64,000 nt of DNA from Armatimonadota bacterium (GCA_026392155.1 JAPLCP010000173.1:22164-86163); one strand, 5' to 3'; counted from the stretch's first letter, positions 9,023-17,728 are shown. Numbers and translations are program-made. The notes: generated from the sequence alone by a model not told the origin.

Positions 9023-9931
9023 TTAGCTCCCTTGAGCTAGGAGAAACGCTTCGACGGTTTCTCGGTGGGGGAGTCCCGCACGGTTGCCGTAGCGCTGGAT
9101 GCGAAGCGCGACGGTGGCTTGGGCGAAGTTGGCAGCTTGGATGGCGGGCATTCCGGTGGCGTGTGCCCAGGCAAATGCGCCGTGGAAGACATCGCCCGCG
9201 CCGCAGGTGTCTACGACGTTGGAGATCGGGAAGGCAGGGAGAAAAACCGGCTCGGGCTGCTCTTGCGTGGCGATCATGACCCCTTTCTCGGCAAGGGTGA
9301 CACCGGCGACCTTGACGCCCGCCGCCAAAAATCCGCGCACTTGCTCAGCGGGGTTGTCGGCGTGCTGAGGGAACGCGCCTGCGCCGCCGCCTTTGCTGGC
9401 AAGCACCACATCACAGAGTGGGAAAAGCTGCTCGCGGCCCTCGCGCATCGTGCCCAGATCAAAGGAGACATGGCCGCCTGCCGCTTTCACGGTTTGTGCG
9501 GCATGCAGAGCGCCGTCTAGGTCACGGCCATCTATATGGAGGAGGCTGGCCTGGCGCAGAAGCTCGTCGTGAGCGGGGGTGAAGGTCATGTGGGGAAGCT
9601 CCTCGGCATAGTTTGCCAGTGTCCGGGAGCCATCACGCTCATCCAGGAGCACCAGAGAGCGGCTAGTGGTCACGCCCTCCACACGCTGAAAGTCCGAGGA
9701 GACGCCTTGCTCATCAAGACGGTGTGCCAGATCATCGGCATCACGATCGTCCCCGACCACTCCCAGATAGACACACGAGAGCCCCCCTAGCTTTGCCACC
9801 GCCGTCAGCGCCACAGGAACCGGTCCGCCCACTTGCTCGAAGTAGCGACTCGCACGCACCTTAGTGTCGCGCTCCCAAGCAGGCACCACCGCGACAAAGT
9901 CTTTATTGATCAGTCCAAAACCAACTACCAT
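9023..9931 (-). CDS. PfkB-family carbohydrate kinase
   Basis: 302 residues of the ribokinase/PfkB fold. The N-terminal GGPVPVALTAVAKLGG region and the C-terminal DTCGAGDVFHGAFAWA motif (catalytic Asp and anion hole) are complete. It phosphorylates a sugar or related alcohol using ATP; the residues do not reveal which one (ribokinase, fructokinase and KDG kinase all look alike here). A -10 box lies 6 nt before the ATG, suggesting a leaderless mRNA. Its promoter region abuts the 3' end of recJ, which runs in the same direction. Confidence 0.88.
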   Translation of the reverse strand: MVVGFGLINKDFVAVVPAWERDTKVRASRYFEQVGGPVPVALTAVAKLGGLSCVYLGVVGDDRDADDLAHRLDEQGVSSDFQRVEGVTTSRSLVLLDERDGSRTLANYAEELPHMTFTPAHDELLRQASLLHIDGRDLDGALHAAQTVKAAGGHVSFDLGTMREGREQLFPLCDVVLASKGGGAGAFPQHADNPAEQVRGFLAAGVKVAGVTLAEKGVMIATQEQPEPVFLPAFPISNVVDTCGAGDVFHGAFAWAHATGMPAIQAANFAQATVALRIQRYGNRAGLPHRETVEAFLLAQGS

Positions 9932-9943
9932 ATCACTATTGTA
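9932..9943 (-). promoter_or_regulatory. -10 box of the PfkB gene, leaderless-type
   Basis: On the minus strand GGTACAAT is followed by AGTGAT and then the ATG. TACAAT (9938-9943) is 6 nt from the start codon, so transcription should begin at or next to the A of ATG. No ribosome site is possible in so short a leader. Confidence 0.55.
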
Positions 9944-11672
9944 CCGAAGGGCGCAGGTCGAGCAGGGTCAGCTCCACACTGACTTTTCCGTTCCACTCAT
10001 TGAGCTTGGGGCTATAGACAATGTCTACGCGCTCGCCGGGCTGCACACGCTCGGTCCAGTCGCCGGACTTGAAGCGCACGGCTTTGGTGGGCCACTGCCG
10101 TCCCGGAAGCTTGATCTGGAAGATCGCGGTGTTGTTGTCCTTGCCCACGCGCCGCGTCTCAGTGATAATGCCGCCGCAGGTGAGAAAGACGGGCTCTGGG
10201 TTATCACGGCCAAAGGGGGCAAGCGCCTGGAACGACTCTACCAGGCCCTGGTTTAGCAGGCGCGTATCGGGAAGCTCGGCATCTATCTCCAGAGTAATCG
10301 GCTCGGGCTCATCGCTGATCAGCCCCTCCGCGACCTCGTGAAGGCGCTGACGGAACGCATCCAGGTTTGCCGCTGCAACATTCACCCCCGCGCTGGCTGA
10401 GTGCCCCCCGTAGCGCCCGAGCAGATCTGCACAGCCGTGGAGCGCGTCCAGCAGGCTGAAGTTTCCGTAGGTGCGCCCGGAGCCGCCGTAGCTATCGGTT
10501 TTTTCGTCGTAGCTGAGAATCAGGGTGGGGCGGCGAAGCAGCTCAGCGATCCGCCCTGCGACAATTCCGACCAGGCCTTTGCCCCAGCGTGCCCGCGCCA
10601 GCACCAGCACCCGCCGGTCTTCGTGTGTCAGCGCCTCTGCGAGCGCTTCTTGCACCACCCGATCCGTCTCGGTGCGCCTGAGATCGTTGAGGGACTCGAT
10701 CTGTGCGACAAGCTGCTCGGCTTCATCGGCATCTTTGGTGATCAGCAGCCGGTAGGCAAGATCGGCATCTTCCATGCGCCCAGCAGCATTGAGGCGTGGC
10801 CCGAGCTGAAAACCGATGCTCTCCGCCGTGAGGGGCTTGCCCTCCAGCCCGGCGCGTGCCAGAAGCAGCTTGATCCCGGTTTTCTTGCCCTGCGCCAAGG
10901 CTAAGAGCCCGTGCAGCACCAGAATTCGGTTCTCGCCTGCGAGCGTGCTGGCATCCGCGACCGTGCCCAGTGCGACCAAGTCCACAAAGTTGTGGCGGAA
11001 GGCTTGCAGGTGCTCGGGCTTGAGCCGCGCCGTGAGCGCGTCCAGCACTTTGAAAGCCACGCCTGCGCCACACAGATCCCGAAAGGCAAGCTCACCTGCA
11101 TCTTCGCGGTAGGGATTGACAATGGCCACGGCATCCGGGAGAGTCGGGCCGGGCCGGTGGTGGTCGGTGACAATGACATCTATCCCCAGTGCGTTGGCAT
11201 GGGCGACGGCCTCTAGAGCATTGACCCCACAGTCCGCCGTCATGATCAGGCCAGCCCCCAGCTCTTTGGCTTTATTGGCTCCGTAGACCTGGAAGTCATA
11301 GCCATCGGTGCGGCGGGGAACAAAGCCGACCACATTGGCTCCCAGACCGGTGAGGGCACGCAGGCAAAGCGCCGCACTGGTCACCCCGTCGGCGTCGTAG
11401 TCGCCATGCACAAAGATCTTCTCGCCCGTCTCAATCGCCCGCGCTAGCCGCGTAACGGCTTTGTCCACATCGGGCAGAACGTAGGGGTCGTGCAGGTCAC
11501 TGAGATGCGGCGTGAGATACCGCTCGGCCTGCACCGTCTCCGTAATGCCCCGGTTGATCAGTAGGCGTGCGACCAGCGGCTCAACCTGAAGCGCCGCCGC
11601 GAGCGCCTGAACCTGCGCCTCATCAGGCACGGCAAGCCGCCAGTGGGCTTCAAGTAACGTTGGGGATGTCAT
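9936..11672 (-). CDS. recJ: Single-stranded-DNA-specific exonuclease RecJ
   Basis: 578 residues from ATG 11672. The DHH phosphoesterase motifs are clear: VHGDYDADGVTSAAL (motif I), IVTDHHRPG (the DHH motif) and the C-terminal DHHA1 segment with GKGLVGIVAGRIAELL and GGSGRTYGNFSLLDAL. A C-terminal OB-like domain (residues about 450-575) binds ssDNA. It degrades ssDNA 5' to 3' in recombination and mismatch repair. A longer frame starts at TTG 11681, but that codon lies in the T-tract of the secDF terminator, so ATG 11672 is preferred. It lies directly downstream of secDF. Confidence 0.93.
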   Translation of the reverse strand: MTSPTLLEAHWRLAVPDEAQVQALAAALQVEPLVARLLINRGITETVQAERYLTPHLSDLHDPYVLPDVDKAVTRLARAIETGEKIFVHGDYDADGVTSAALCLRALTGLGANVVGFVPRRTDGYDFQVYGANKAKELGAGLIMTADCGVNALEAVAHANALGIDVIVTDHHRPGPTLPDAVAIVNPYREDAGELAFRDLCGAGVAFKVLDALTARLKPEHLQAFRHNFVDLVALGTVADASTLAGENRILVLHGLLALAQGKKTGIKLLLARAGLEGKPLTAESIGFQLGPRLNAAGRMEDADLAYRLLITKDADEAEQLVAQIESLNDLRRTETDRVVQEALAEALTHEDRRVLVLARARWGKGLVGIVAGRIAELLRRPTLILSYDEKTDSYGGSGRTYGNFSLLDALHGCADLLGRYGGHSASAGVNVAAANLDAFRQRLHEVAEGLISDEPEPITLEIDAELPDTRLLNQGLVESFQALAPFGRDNPEPVFLTCGGIITETRRVGKDNNTAIFQIKLPGRQWPTKAVRFKSGDWTERVQPGERVDIVYSPKLNEWNGKVSVELTLLDLRPSVQ

Positions 11673-11682
11673 AAAAAGCAAA

Positions 11683-11716
11683 CTCCCGCCCTCCGAGCAA
11701 AGCCGGAAGGCGGGAG
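11683..11716 (-). terminator. Rho-independent terminator of secDF
   Basis: CTCCCGCC (11683-11690) and GGCGGGAG (11709-11716) form an 8-bp GC stem. On the minus strand it follows the secDF stop and is followed by TTTGCTTTTT. The T-tract touches the recJ start, so recJ is probably expressed by read-through or from a promoter inside secDF. Confidence 0.8.
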
Positions 11717-11720
11717 GGAT

Positions 11721-14333
11721 TTATTTCTTACGCTTGGGGCCCTGTGCCCAGGCACCCGGTCGAGCAGGTGCATCGCTATCACCCGTGTCGGGCGTGGATG
11801 AGGGGAGTTCTTTACTGTCTCTGCTATCTTTGACCTCGGCTAGGCCCTGGCCCTTTTTCCCAAACTTGCGCTGCCAGTCAAAGACCAGCGGCGCGGCGTT
11901 GAAGATCGAGGAGTAGGTTCCCGAGAGGATCCCCACCAGAAGCGCGGCGTTCAGAGGTCGGATTACCGAGCCACCGAAGATGAGGAGCGCTAGCAGAGTG
12001 AGAACCACCGTACCACTGGTGAAGAGTGAGCGCGCAAAAGTCTCGTTGATCGAGTCGTCAATGAGATTTCCTAGATCGGCTTTCTCCCCTTTATGCTGGA
12101 GGTTCTCACGGATACGGTCGAAGATGATGATCGTGTCGTGAACGGAGAAACCAACCACGGTCAGTGCCGCCGTTAAGAACAGTGAGTCAATCTTCCAGTT
12201 GAGCAGCCAGCCTAAGAAACAGAAGACCCCAATGAGCACAGCGACATCGTGGAGCATGGCGATAATGGCCGCTACCCCAAACTTGATGCCGTTCTTGAAG
12301 CCGCCAATCGCGAATCGAAATGCGAGATAGACCACGATAAAGAGCGATGAGAGAACGATGGACGAGAGGGCGTTCTTGGTCAGCTCCTGGGAGATCGAGG
12401 CCCCGATCCGCTCAAAACCGCCCTTGGTGACACCGGGGAACTTGGCCTTGAGCTTCTCCACAAGGCTCTCGGCCTCACGGACGTTCATCTCTTGCTTGCC
12501 CGCTTCGGTCGGGACACGGAGCAGAACCGTGTTGTCACCGGCGATCTGCGCGGCAGCCTCTTTAAAGCCTGCCTCTGCCGCCGCGCTCTCGACTTCGGCG
12601 CGGGTGACGGTTTTATCGAACTTGAGGGTGAGCTCGGAGCCGCCCGTGAACTCGATTCCCTGCTTGAAGCCGCCCATCACCGCAAAGGCGATCCCAGGGA
12701 CGATAATCGCCAGCGAGAGGAAGTACCAGCGGAAGCGGGTCGCGACGATCTTAAAGTGCGGTCGCCAGAGGTTATTGACCCCCCATGCCTCCATGTTTAC
12801 GGTCTTGTTGTCCCCAACCAGCAGCAGTAAGAACGAGCGGGTGACCGTGATGGCCGTGAACATCGAGAGCGCGACACCGATCATGAGTGTCAGGGCGAAG
12901 CCACGGACGCTCCCATTGCCAAGCTGGTAGAGCAGCAAGCTGGTCACTGCCGTACACATGTTGGAGTCAAAGATCGCGGAAAACGCACGCTGGAAGCCCG
13001 TCGTGATCGCGATCTTGAGGTTCTTGCCTGCCTTCAGCTCCTCTTTGGTGCGCTCGAAAATCAGAATATTGGCATCCACCGCCATACCGACCGAGAGGAT
13101 AAAGCCCGCGATTCCGGGGAGGGTGAACGTGACCGGGATGAGCACAAAGATCGCGTAGGTGAAGAGGGTGTAGAGCAAGAGCGCTCCGACCGCGACCACG
13201 CCGGGCAGGCGATAGACCCCGATCATAAACACCCCAACCAGCACGAGGGCGACCACACCGGCCAGCAGGCCGCTCTTGACCGCATCTTTGCCCAGGGTGG
13301 CTTCTAGGCTCTGCTGCTGGACGATATTAAGCGTCACGGGGAGCGCACCGCCATTGAGATAGTCAGAGAGCTGCTTGGCGTCTTTCAATGTCGCAAAGGG
13401 CTGGATCATCGCCTTGCCATCGGTGATGGGGTCGTTGATCTTGGGAGCCATCAGGATGCGGCCATCGAGGTAGATCATCAAGATCTCATCGGTGTGAGCC
13501 TTGGTGAAGGTCGCGAACTTCTCTTTTCCCTTAGGATTGAACTCCAGCTCGACAATGGCGTTGGTTCCATTGCCAAAGTTAGCACGGGCGCGGCCTGGGA
13601 CAAGGTCTGAGCCATCGAGCTCCATGCGAGAAGCGGTCAGGAAGACATTGAACTGGGTGAGCTCATCGGAGAGGGCAGTGAGGGTCTTCAGGTCGCTGTC
13701 CTGCACCTTGACCGTCTCTAGGCCCGCGAACGAGCCGAGTGTATTGAGCGGCGCAGGCAGCGGCACGGGCTTGGCACCGGCACGCTCACCGGCATCCACG
13801 ATGTCACGAAGTGCCTGGAGGATATGAAACGGGTCGCGGAAGGTCTTGTCGGTGGTCTTGTCCGTGATCTCGTAGCTCTCGCGGCTGCCATCGCCGGAGC
13901 GCTGAAAATCGTAGCGCCCGAGCTTGTTCTTCTCCGCCGTGTACCAGTCGGAGCTGTAGTAGAACTGAAGCTGGGCGGTCTTTTGGAGCTGATCCAGAAT
14001 GTCTTTCTCGTTCTTGACGGCGGGAATCTCAACCACGAACTGCTTCTCGCCCTTGGGAGTGATCACGGGCTCGGCGACTCCATTGGAGTTGACACGGTTG
14101 TCGAGAGTCCGCAGCACCGAGGCGCGGGTTTCTTCATCCCACTTCTGGCCCTTGGGCAGCGTGTCAAGATTTGCCTCCAGCACCACGCGGGCACCGCCCT
14201 GGATGTCGAGCCCCAGCCTTGGGGACACTTTCTTTCCAAAGGCGCTATTGGGAGCCACAAGCGGCGCAAGGGTCACAGCGGCAGCCAGCAGGGCGAGGAC
14301 GATAACAAGAAGAGCTAATTGTCTGGGTTTCAA
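11721..14333 (-). CDS. secDF: Fused protein-export membrane protein SecDF
   Basis: 870 residues joining SecD (residues 1 to about 520) and SecF (about 540-830) in one chain. SecD has an N-terminal helix, the RLGLDIQGGARVVLE motif, a large periplasmic P1 domain and five C-terminal helices with SVGMAVDANILIFERTKEE. SecF shows GIEFTGGSEL and VGFSVHDTIIIFDRIREN. It uses the proton-motive force to help SecYEG complete protein translocation. The C-terminal 40 residues are polar and low-complexity. A TATAAT box precedes a roughly 45-nt leader. Fused SecDF occurs in Bacillus and several other phyla. Confidence 0.95.
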   Translation of the reverse strand: MKPRQLALLVIVLALLAAAVTLAPLVAPNSAFGKKVSPRLGLDIQGGARVVLEANLDTLPKGQKWDEETRASVLRTLDNRVNSNGVAEPVITPKGEKQFVVEIPAVKNEKDILDQLQKTAQLQFYYSSDWYTAEKNKLGRYDFQRSGDGSRESYEITDKTTDKTFRDPFHILQALRDIVDAGERAGAKPVPLPAPLNTLGSFAGLETVKVQDSDLKTLTALSDELTQFNVFLTASRMELDGSDLVPGRARANFGNGTNAIVELEFNPKGKEKFATFTKAHTDEILMIYLDGRILMAPKINDPITDGKAMIQPFATLKDAKQLSDYLNGGALPVTLNIVQQQSLEATLGKDAVKSGLLAGVVALVLVGVFMIGVYRLPGVVAVGALLLYTLFTYAIFVLIPVTFTLPGIAGFILSVGMAVDANILIFERTKEELKAGKNLKIAITTGFQRAFSAIFDSNMCTAVTSLLLYQLGNGSVRGFALTLMIGVALSMFTAITVTRSFLLLLVGDNKTVNMEAWGVNNLWRPHFKIVATRFRWYFLSLAIIVPGIAFAVMGGFKQGIEFTGGSELTLKFDKTVTRAEVESAAAEAGFKEAAAQIAGDNTVLLRVPTEAGKQEMNVREAESLVEKLKAKFPGVTKGGFERIGASISQELTKNALSSIVLSSLFIVVYLAFRFAIGGFKNGIKFGVAAIIAMLHDVAVLIGVFCFLGWLLNWKIDSLFLTAALTVVGFSVHDTIIIFDRIRENLQHKGEKADLGNLIDDSINETFARSLFTSGTVVLTLLALLIFGGSVIRPLNAALLVGILSGTYSSIFNAAPLVFDWQRKFGKKGQGLAEVKDSRDSKELPSSTPDTGDSDAPARPGAWAQGPKRKK

Positions 14334-14404
14334 AACATTTACCTTGTGCCCAAATTGACAGGCACCAAAGGCGCATTATACCAGATGATGCAAATAATGC
14401 GGGC

Positions 14405-14433
14405 TTGACAGTAGGATTGGACGGGGATACATT
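14405..14433 (+). promoter_or_regulatory. Promoter of mazEF
   Basis: A consensus -35 box TTGACA (14405-14410) is separated by exactly 17 nt from TACATT (14428-14433). The mazE ATG is only 9 nt further on, so the mRNA leader would be about 2-3 nt. Confidence 0.7.
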
Positions 14434-14442
14434 GTAATTACT

Positions 14443-14706
14443 ATGGTGAAAACACGTCTCGTTAAGATTGGCAACTCTCAAGGTATCCGGATTCCCAAGC
14501 TCTTGCTGGAGCAAACTAAGCTCACGGATGATGTGGAGCTGACGGTGGAAGCGGGGCAGCTCATCGTGCGCGCCGCCCATCCTGTCCGCCACGGCTGGGA
14601 CGCTCAGTTTCAGGCAATGGCAGAGGCAGGGGACGACGCTCTTCTCGACGGTGAGGCACTAGGACACACTCCCACAAACTGGGAGGCCGACGAATGGAGC
14701 TGGTAG
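14443..14706 (+). CDS. mazE: MazE-type antitoxin (AbrB/SpoVT fold)
   Basis: 87 residues. The N-terminal half (KTRLVKIGNSQGIRIPKLLLEQ) is a swapped-hairpin AbrB DNA-binding domain. The C-terminal tail is acidic and Trp-rich (NWEADEWSW), as expected for a disordered segment that wraps around and blocks MazF. The stop overlaps the toxin start by 13 nt, the usual coupling in these modules. The pair should repress its own promoter. Confidence 0.9.
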   Translation: MVKTRLVKIGNSQGIRIPKLLLEQTKLTDDVELTVEAGQLIVRAAHPVRHGWDAQFQAMAEAGDDALLDGEALGHTPTNWEADEWSW

Positions 14707-15023
14707 TACGGCGCTTCGAGGTCTGGCTGGTGAACCTTGATCCGACTGTGGGCAGCGAGATTCAGAAAACCCGTCCCTGTCTCATCGTCTCCCCCGACGA
14801 GCTGAACCGCAATATCGCCACCGTGATCGTCGCCCCGATGACCACGCGTGGCAAGAACTACCCCACGCGCATCCCCTGCGAGTTCCAGGAAAAGTCTGGC
14901 CAAGTGGTCTTGGATCAGCTCCGCACCGTAGATAAAACCCGCCTCACGAAGCGCCTCGGCTCCCTCAGTGACGATGAACAACGCGCCGTCCTCCACGCCC
15001 TCGCCGAACTCTTCGCGGAGTGA
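14694..15023 (+). CDS. mazF: MazF-type mRNA interferase toxin
   Basis: 109 residues with the complete PemK/MazF fold: RRFEVWLVNLDPTVGSE, QKTRPCLIVSP (catalytic Arg and backbone), TVIVAPMTTRG and VVLDQLRTVDKTRL (the Thr/Ser and substrate loop). It cleaves mRNA at short sequence-specific sites when free of antitoxin. It is intact, of normal length, and is followed by two hairpins that probably end the transcript. Confidence 0.93.
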   Translation: MELVVRRFEVWLVNLDPTVGSEIQKTRPCLIVSPDELNRNIATVIVAPMTTRGKNYPTRIPCEFQEKSGQVVLDQLRTVDKTRLTKRLGSLSDDEQRAVLHALAELFAE

Positions 15024-15041
15024 GGTTCATGAGCGTCTCTT

Positions 15042-15085
15042 GCGCCACAGTATTGTGGCGCTTGTAGGGGATAGTTCCTATCCCC
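15042..15085 (+). terminator. Two tandem hairpins after mazF
   Basis: The first is GCGCCAC (15042-15048) with GTGGCGC (15055-15061). The second is GGGGATAG (15067-15074) with CTATCCCC (15078-15085) around a 3-nt loop. Both are perfect stems. Neither has a strong T-tract, so they may act as mRNA 3'-end structures rather than classical terminators. Confidence 0.5.
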
Positions 15086-15119
15086 GAAGAGGAATCCGAT
15101 AATCCTATTGGGGAGAGTG

Positions 15120-15365
15120 GTGGCACAAATGCGAGAATCAACAACGTATCAAGCGATCTTAAAAGAGGGTGAGGCCGAAGGACTCCGTAAAGGCGTTCTA
15201 GCAGGTGAGCGCAATGTCCTCATCCGTATGGCTTCCAAGCGTCTCGGCACTCCTAGCAACGATGCACTCAAGATGATAGAACTCGCCTCTGAGTACCAGA
15301 TTCTCACTTGGGCAGAGTGGGTCTGGGAAGTCGAAACCTGGCCGGAGCTTTTGGTCAGCCGATAA
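15120..15365 (+). pseudogene. C-terminal remnant of an Rpn/PD-(D/E)XK-transposase-family (DUF4351-like) protein
   Basis: About 81 residues beginning near GTG 15120 (GGGAG upstream). RESTTYQAILKEGEAEGLRKG followed by a basic helical segment and ETWPELL resembles the end of Rpn-family recombination-promoting nucleases, which are normally about 250-300 residues with an N-terminal nuclease domain. That domain is absent here. A second short fragment of the same kind lies at 49909-50181. It could be a small independent gene, but truncation seems likelier. Confidence 0.5.
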
Positions 15366-15428
15366 ACCTCTTTTACCAAATGTTCAACTAAAGCCGGAAC
15401 ACTCGTTGTTCCGGCTTCGTTGGGAGCG

Positions 15429-16238
15429 CTACTTTGGGGGGAGGGTCAGGATCACGGGGCCATTTTCGGTGACGGCGACAGTGTGTTCCCAGTGGCAGGC
15501 GATGGAGCCGTCGGCGGAGACGATGGTCCAAGGGTCTTCGTCAATGTGCGCGACGCCGTCTTTGCCAAAGACTACCATTGGCTCAACACAGAACGTCATC
15601 CCGACCTGGATCACGGTCTTGTCCGCGTCGCTGCCGACAAAGCAGGGGACGTCCAAGCCATCTTCGTGTGGCTCTCTTCCAATCCCATGCCCGACCAGCT
15701 CCCGCACCACGCTCATGCCGTTTTTCTCGACATGGCTCTGGATCGCCCAGGAGACATCGCGGATGGTGTTGCCCGCGATGGCTTTCTCGATCCCCAGATA
15801 CATCGCCTCGCGGGTGACCTGGTTGATCTTCTTGGCCTTGGGCAGCACGCGCTTGCCCACAATCGTGCTGATGGTGGAGTCGGCGCACCAGCCGTCGAGC
15901 TCCGCTGTCATGTCCAGGCTCACCAGCTCGCCCTCGCGCAGCTTGCGCTTGCGGTTGGGCACGCCATGGATCACCTCATCGCCCACCGAGATGCAGCTAT
16001 TGTGAAGATACACATCGTCGGTCCAGGGCGGCTTGTAGGCAAAGAGCGCCGACTTTGCTCCAAAGCGCTTGAGCACCTCGCCCGCCACATCGTCGAGCTC
16101 GCCGGTGGTGGTTTTTCCCGGCACGATAGCATCCCGCATCGCACGTAGTGCCGCCGCCAGCGCGATTCCTGTCGCACGCATTGCCTCGATCTCACCGGGC
16201 GTCTTGAGAGTCCACTTCTGAGCCACTATCTGTCCCAT
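15429..16238 (-). CDS. map: Methionine aminopeptidase, type I
   Basis: 269 residues. The five metal ligands of the MetAP fold appear in the expected order: Asp in YLHNSCISVGDEV and LVSLDMTAEL, His in VGHGIGREPHE, and Glu in FCVEPMVV and the last WTIVSADG/WEHTV region. It removes the initiator Met from nascent proteins. The frame starts at ATG 16238, directly abutting GGAGG; GTG 16226 is an alternative start with better spacing. The 5' end overlaps the 3' end of the ABC ATPase gene by about 35-47 nt, so it belongs to the same transcript. Confidence 0.93.
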   Translation of the reverse strand: MGQIVAQKWTLKTPGEIEAMRATGIALAAALRAMRDAIVPGKTTTGELDDVAGEVLKRFGAKSALFAYKPPWTDDVYLHNSCISVGDEVIHGVPNRKRKLREGELVSLDMTAELDGWCADSTISTIVGKRVLPKAKKINQVTREAMYLGIEKAIAGNTIRDVSWAIQSHVEKNGMSVVRELVGHGIGREPHEDGLDVPCFVGSDADKTVIQVGMTFCVEPMVVFGKDGVAHIDEDPWTIVSADGSIACHWEHTVAVTENGPVILTLPPK

Positions 16239-17148
16239 CCTCCATTAGCCGGATAAACGCATCTTCTAGGCTCAAGCGGGCCGGGGTAACGGCGTGAACT
16301 TGTGCGCCGACTGCCACCAAGGCCGCTACCAGGGCAGAGATTTCGTCCGTTGCCACCGTGAGCGTGTTTCCCCGCTGCAAGACAGCCCCAAATCTCCCCG
16401 CCGCCTGAAGCTGCGTCTCCGAAATGCCTTCCAACTCTACCACAACCGAGGCCGGTTGCGCCGTCAGCTCGGCGAGCGTGCCTTGTTTAAGAATCCGCCC
16501 GCGCCGGATAATCGCGATGAAGTCGCAGGTCGTCTCGACTTCCGAGAGTAAGTGCGAGTTGAGCAGCACTGTGACTCCCTCGGCCTTGAGCGAGAGAATC
16601 AGCTCGCGGACAATGCGCCGCCCAATCGGGTCCAGTGCGCTCGTCGGCTCATCCAAGATCACCAATTTGGGCTTGTGCAAGACCGCCTGCGCCAGCCCGA
16701 CTCGCTGCTGCATGCCTTTGGAGAAGGCTTTGAGCGGTGTCTTGGCTTTCTCCGCAAGCCCCACGCGCTCCAGTGCCTCCGGAATGCGCGCCTTTCGCGT
16801 CTTGGCATCGAGGCCGTAGAGCCGCCCGTGCAAGTCCAAAAACTCCGTCGCGGTGAGAAACTCGTGGAACTGGAATTTTTCGGGGAGATAGCCAATCAAG
16901 CGCCGCGTGTTGCGATCCCCAATGGGCTTTCCCAGAATCGTCCCCGAGCCGCTGGTTGGGCGGACATTGCCAAGAAGCATCCCAATGGTCGTGGTCTTGC
17001 CCGCGCCATTTGGCCCCAGAAACCCAAAGACCGCGCCCTCTGGCACCACCAAGTCCAGCGCCTCGACAGCGGCCAAGGCCGCGCCAGGATAGATCTTGCG
17101 GAGCTTGTGGGTTTCTAGGGCAAGGTCATCAGGATAGGTTTTCGACAT
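16192..17148 (-). CDS. ABC transporter ATP-binding protein (orphan, CcmA/DrrA type)
   Basis: 318 residues. It has Walker A GPNGAGKTT, signature FSKGMQQRVGLAQAV, Walker B LVILDEPTSALDP and an H-loop LLNSHLLSE, plus a C-terminal extension with EDAFIRLM, typical of exporter ATPases of the drug/lipid (DrrA, NatA) group. No permease gene is adjacent: the upstream gene encodes a nucleotidyltransferase and the downstream gene is map. It must partner with a membrane subunit encoded elsewhere. It overlaps the upstream gene by 20 nt. Confidence 0.88.
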   Translation of the reverse strand: MSKTYPDDLALETHKLRKIYPGAALAAVEALDLVVPEGAVFGFLGPNGAGKTTTIGMLLGNVRPTSGSGTILGKPIGDRNTRRLIGYLPEKFQFHEFLTATEFLDLHGRLYGLDAKTRKARIPEALERVGLAEKAKTPLKAFSKGMQQRVGLAQAVLHKPKLVILDEPTSALDPIGRRIVRELILSLKAEGVTVLLNSHLLSEVETTCDFIAIIRRGRILKQGTLAELTAQPASVVVELEGISETQLQAAGRFGAVLQRGNTLTVATDEISALVAALVAVGAQVHAVTPARLSLEDAFIRLMEDGTDSGSEVDSQDAR

Positions 17149-17569
17149 CGGCCAGATCCTGCATTCGCCCTGATGCTTGCTTGTTCTTTTTTAGATTTTC
17201 TAGGTCAATGAAAGGAAGCGTTAAGTCCCCGATTTGAATATCAATGTGGGAGGGGTAGCACGATTCAAAATCAATGCCCGAGAGCGAGTTTAGAATATCA
17301 ATTCTATTGGGAGGATAGCCAAGCTGAACAATAGTATCTGGCTCCAGAAAATCTTCGGGTTTTAAATTGAGTGAGGAAAATCCAAACTCATTGAGAGCCT
17401 GAACTGTTTTTTGAGCATTCTGAGGATCAAGCCAGAGCCAGATATCAATGTCCTTGGTATAGCGTGGGTGACCATGCAAAGCGACTGCATAACCACCCAC
17501 GATGAGATACCGAACCTGGTTATCGTTTAATGACTGTAAGAACTCTTTGAAGTCCTGACTGAGTGTCAT
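17129..17569 (-). CDS. MNT/AbiEii-like nucleotidyltransferase
   Basis: 146 residues. YLIVGGYAVALHGHPRYTKDIDIWL carries the GG (25-26) and DxD (Asp40, Asp42) motifs of the nucleotidyltransferase superfamily, and a later Asp in NRIDIL supplies the third acidic residue. Such stand-alone proteins are mostly annotated as DUF6036 or AbiEii-like and are often toxin-antitoxin components. It overlaps a 63-residue small gene upstream by 50 nt, which suits a two-gene module. Codon use is visibly more AT-rich than in the flanking genes, a hint of transfer. Confidence 0.75.
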   Translation of the reverse strand: MTLSQDFKEFLQSLNDNQVRYLIVGGYAVALHGHPRYTKDIDIWLWLDPQNAQKTVQALNEFGFSSLNLKPEDFLEPDTIVQLGYPPNRIDILNSLSGIDFESCYPSHIDIQIGDLTLPFIDLENLKKNKQASGRMQDLADVENLS

Positions 17570-17711
17570 TGTTGTGGTACTCGCATCGGATTTCTTCCAG
17601 AGCCGCTAGGCGTTTTTCATAGGATTGAGTCTGCCAGTACGCAAAGTCATTGCCTTGTTCTTTAAGACGGACTTTGCGTACTACCATTGCAATAGTACGT
17701 GGTGTGCTCAT
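17520..17711 (-). CDS. Small partner protein of the nucleotidyltransferase
   Basis: 63 residues (MSTPRTIAMVVRKVRL at the start; YWQTQSYEKRLAALEEIR in the middle). Short proteins with the pattern of YW, then S/T-P/Y-E-R and an AALEE-like helix, commonly precede DUF6036-type nucleotidyltransferases, so I infer a partner or antitoxin-like role. It is AT-rich, overlaps its partner by 50 nt and has a TATAAT box 7 nt before the start codon, suggesting a leaderless message. Confidence 0.65.
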   Translation of the reverse strand: MSTPRTIAMVVRKVRLKEQGNDFAYWQTQSYEKRLAALEEIRCEYHNNDTQSGLQRVLTVIKR

Positions 17712-17724
17712 TGCGATTATTATA
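17712..17724 (-). promoter_or_regulatory. -10 box of the small-protein/nucleotidyltransferase operon, leaderless-type
   Basis: On the minus strand TATAAT (17719-17724) is followed by 7 nt and the ATG at 17711. No ribosome site fits between them. Confidence 0.55.
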
Positions 17725-17728
17725 CTGG

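Noticed and set aside
10495..10520. A third copy of the xylan operator core (GCTACGACGAA) inside recJ
   Set aside because: It lacks the second half of the palindrome and the -10 box and encodes conserved RecJ residues; most likely chance.
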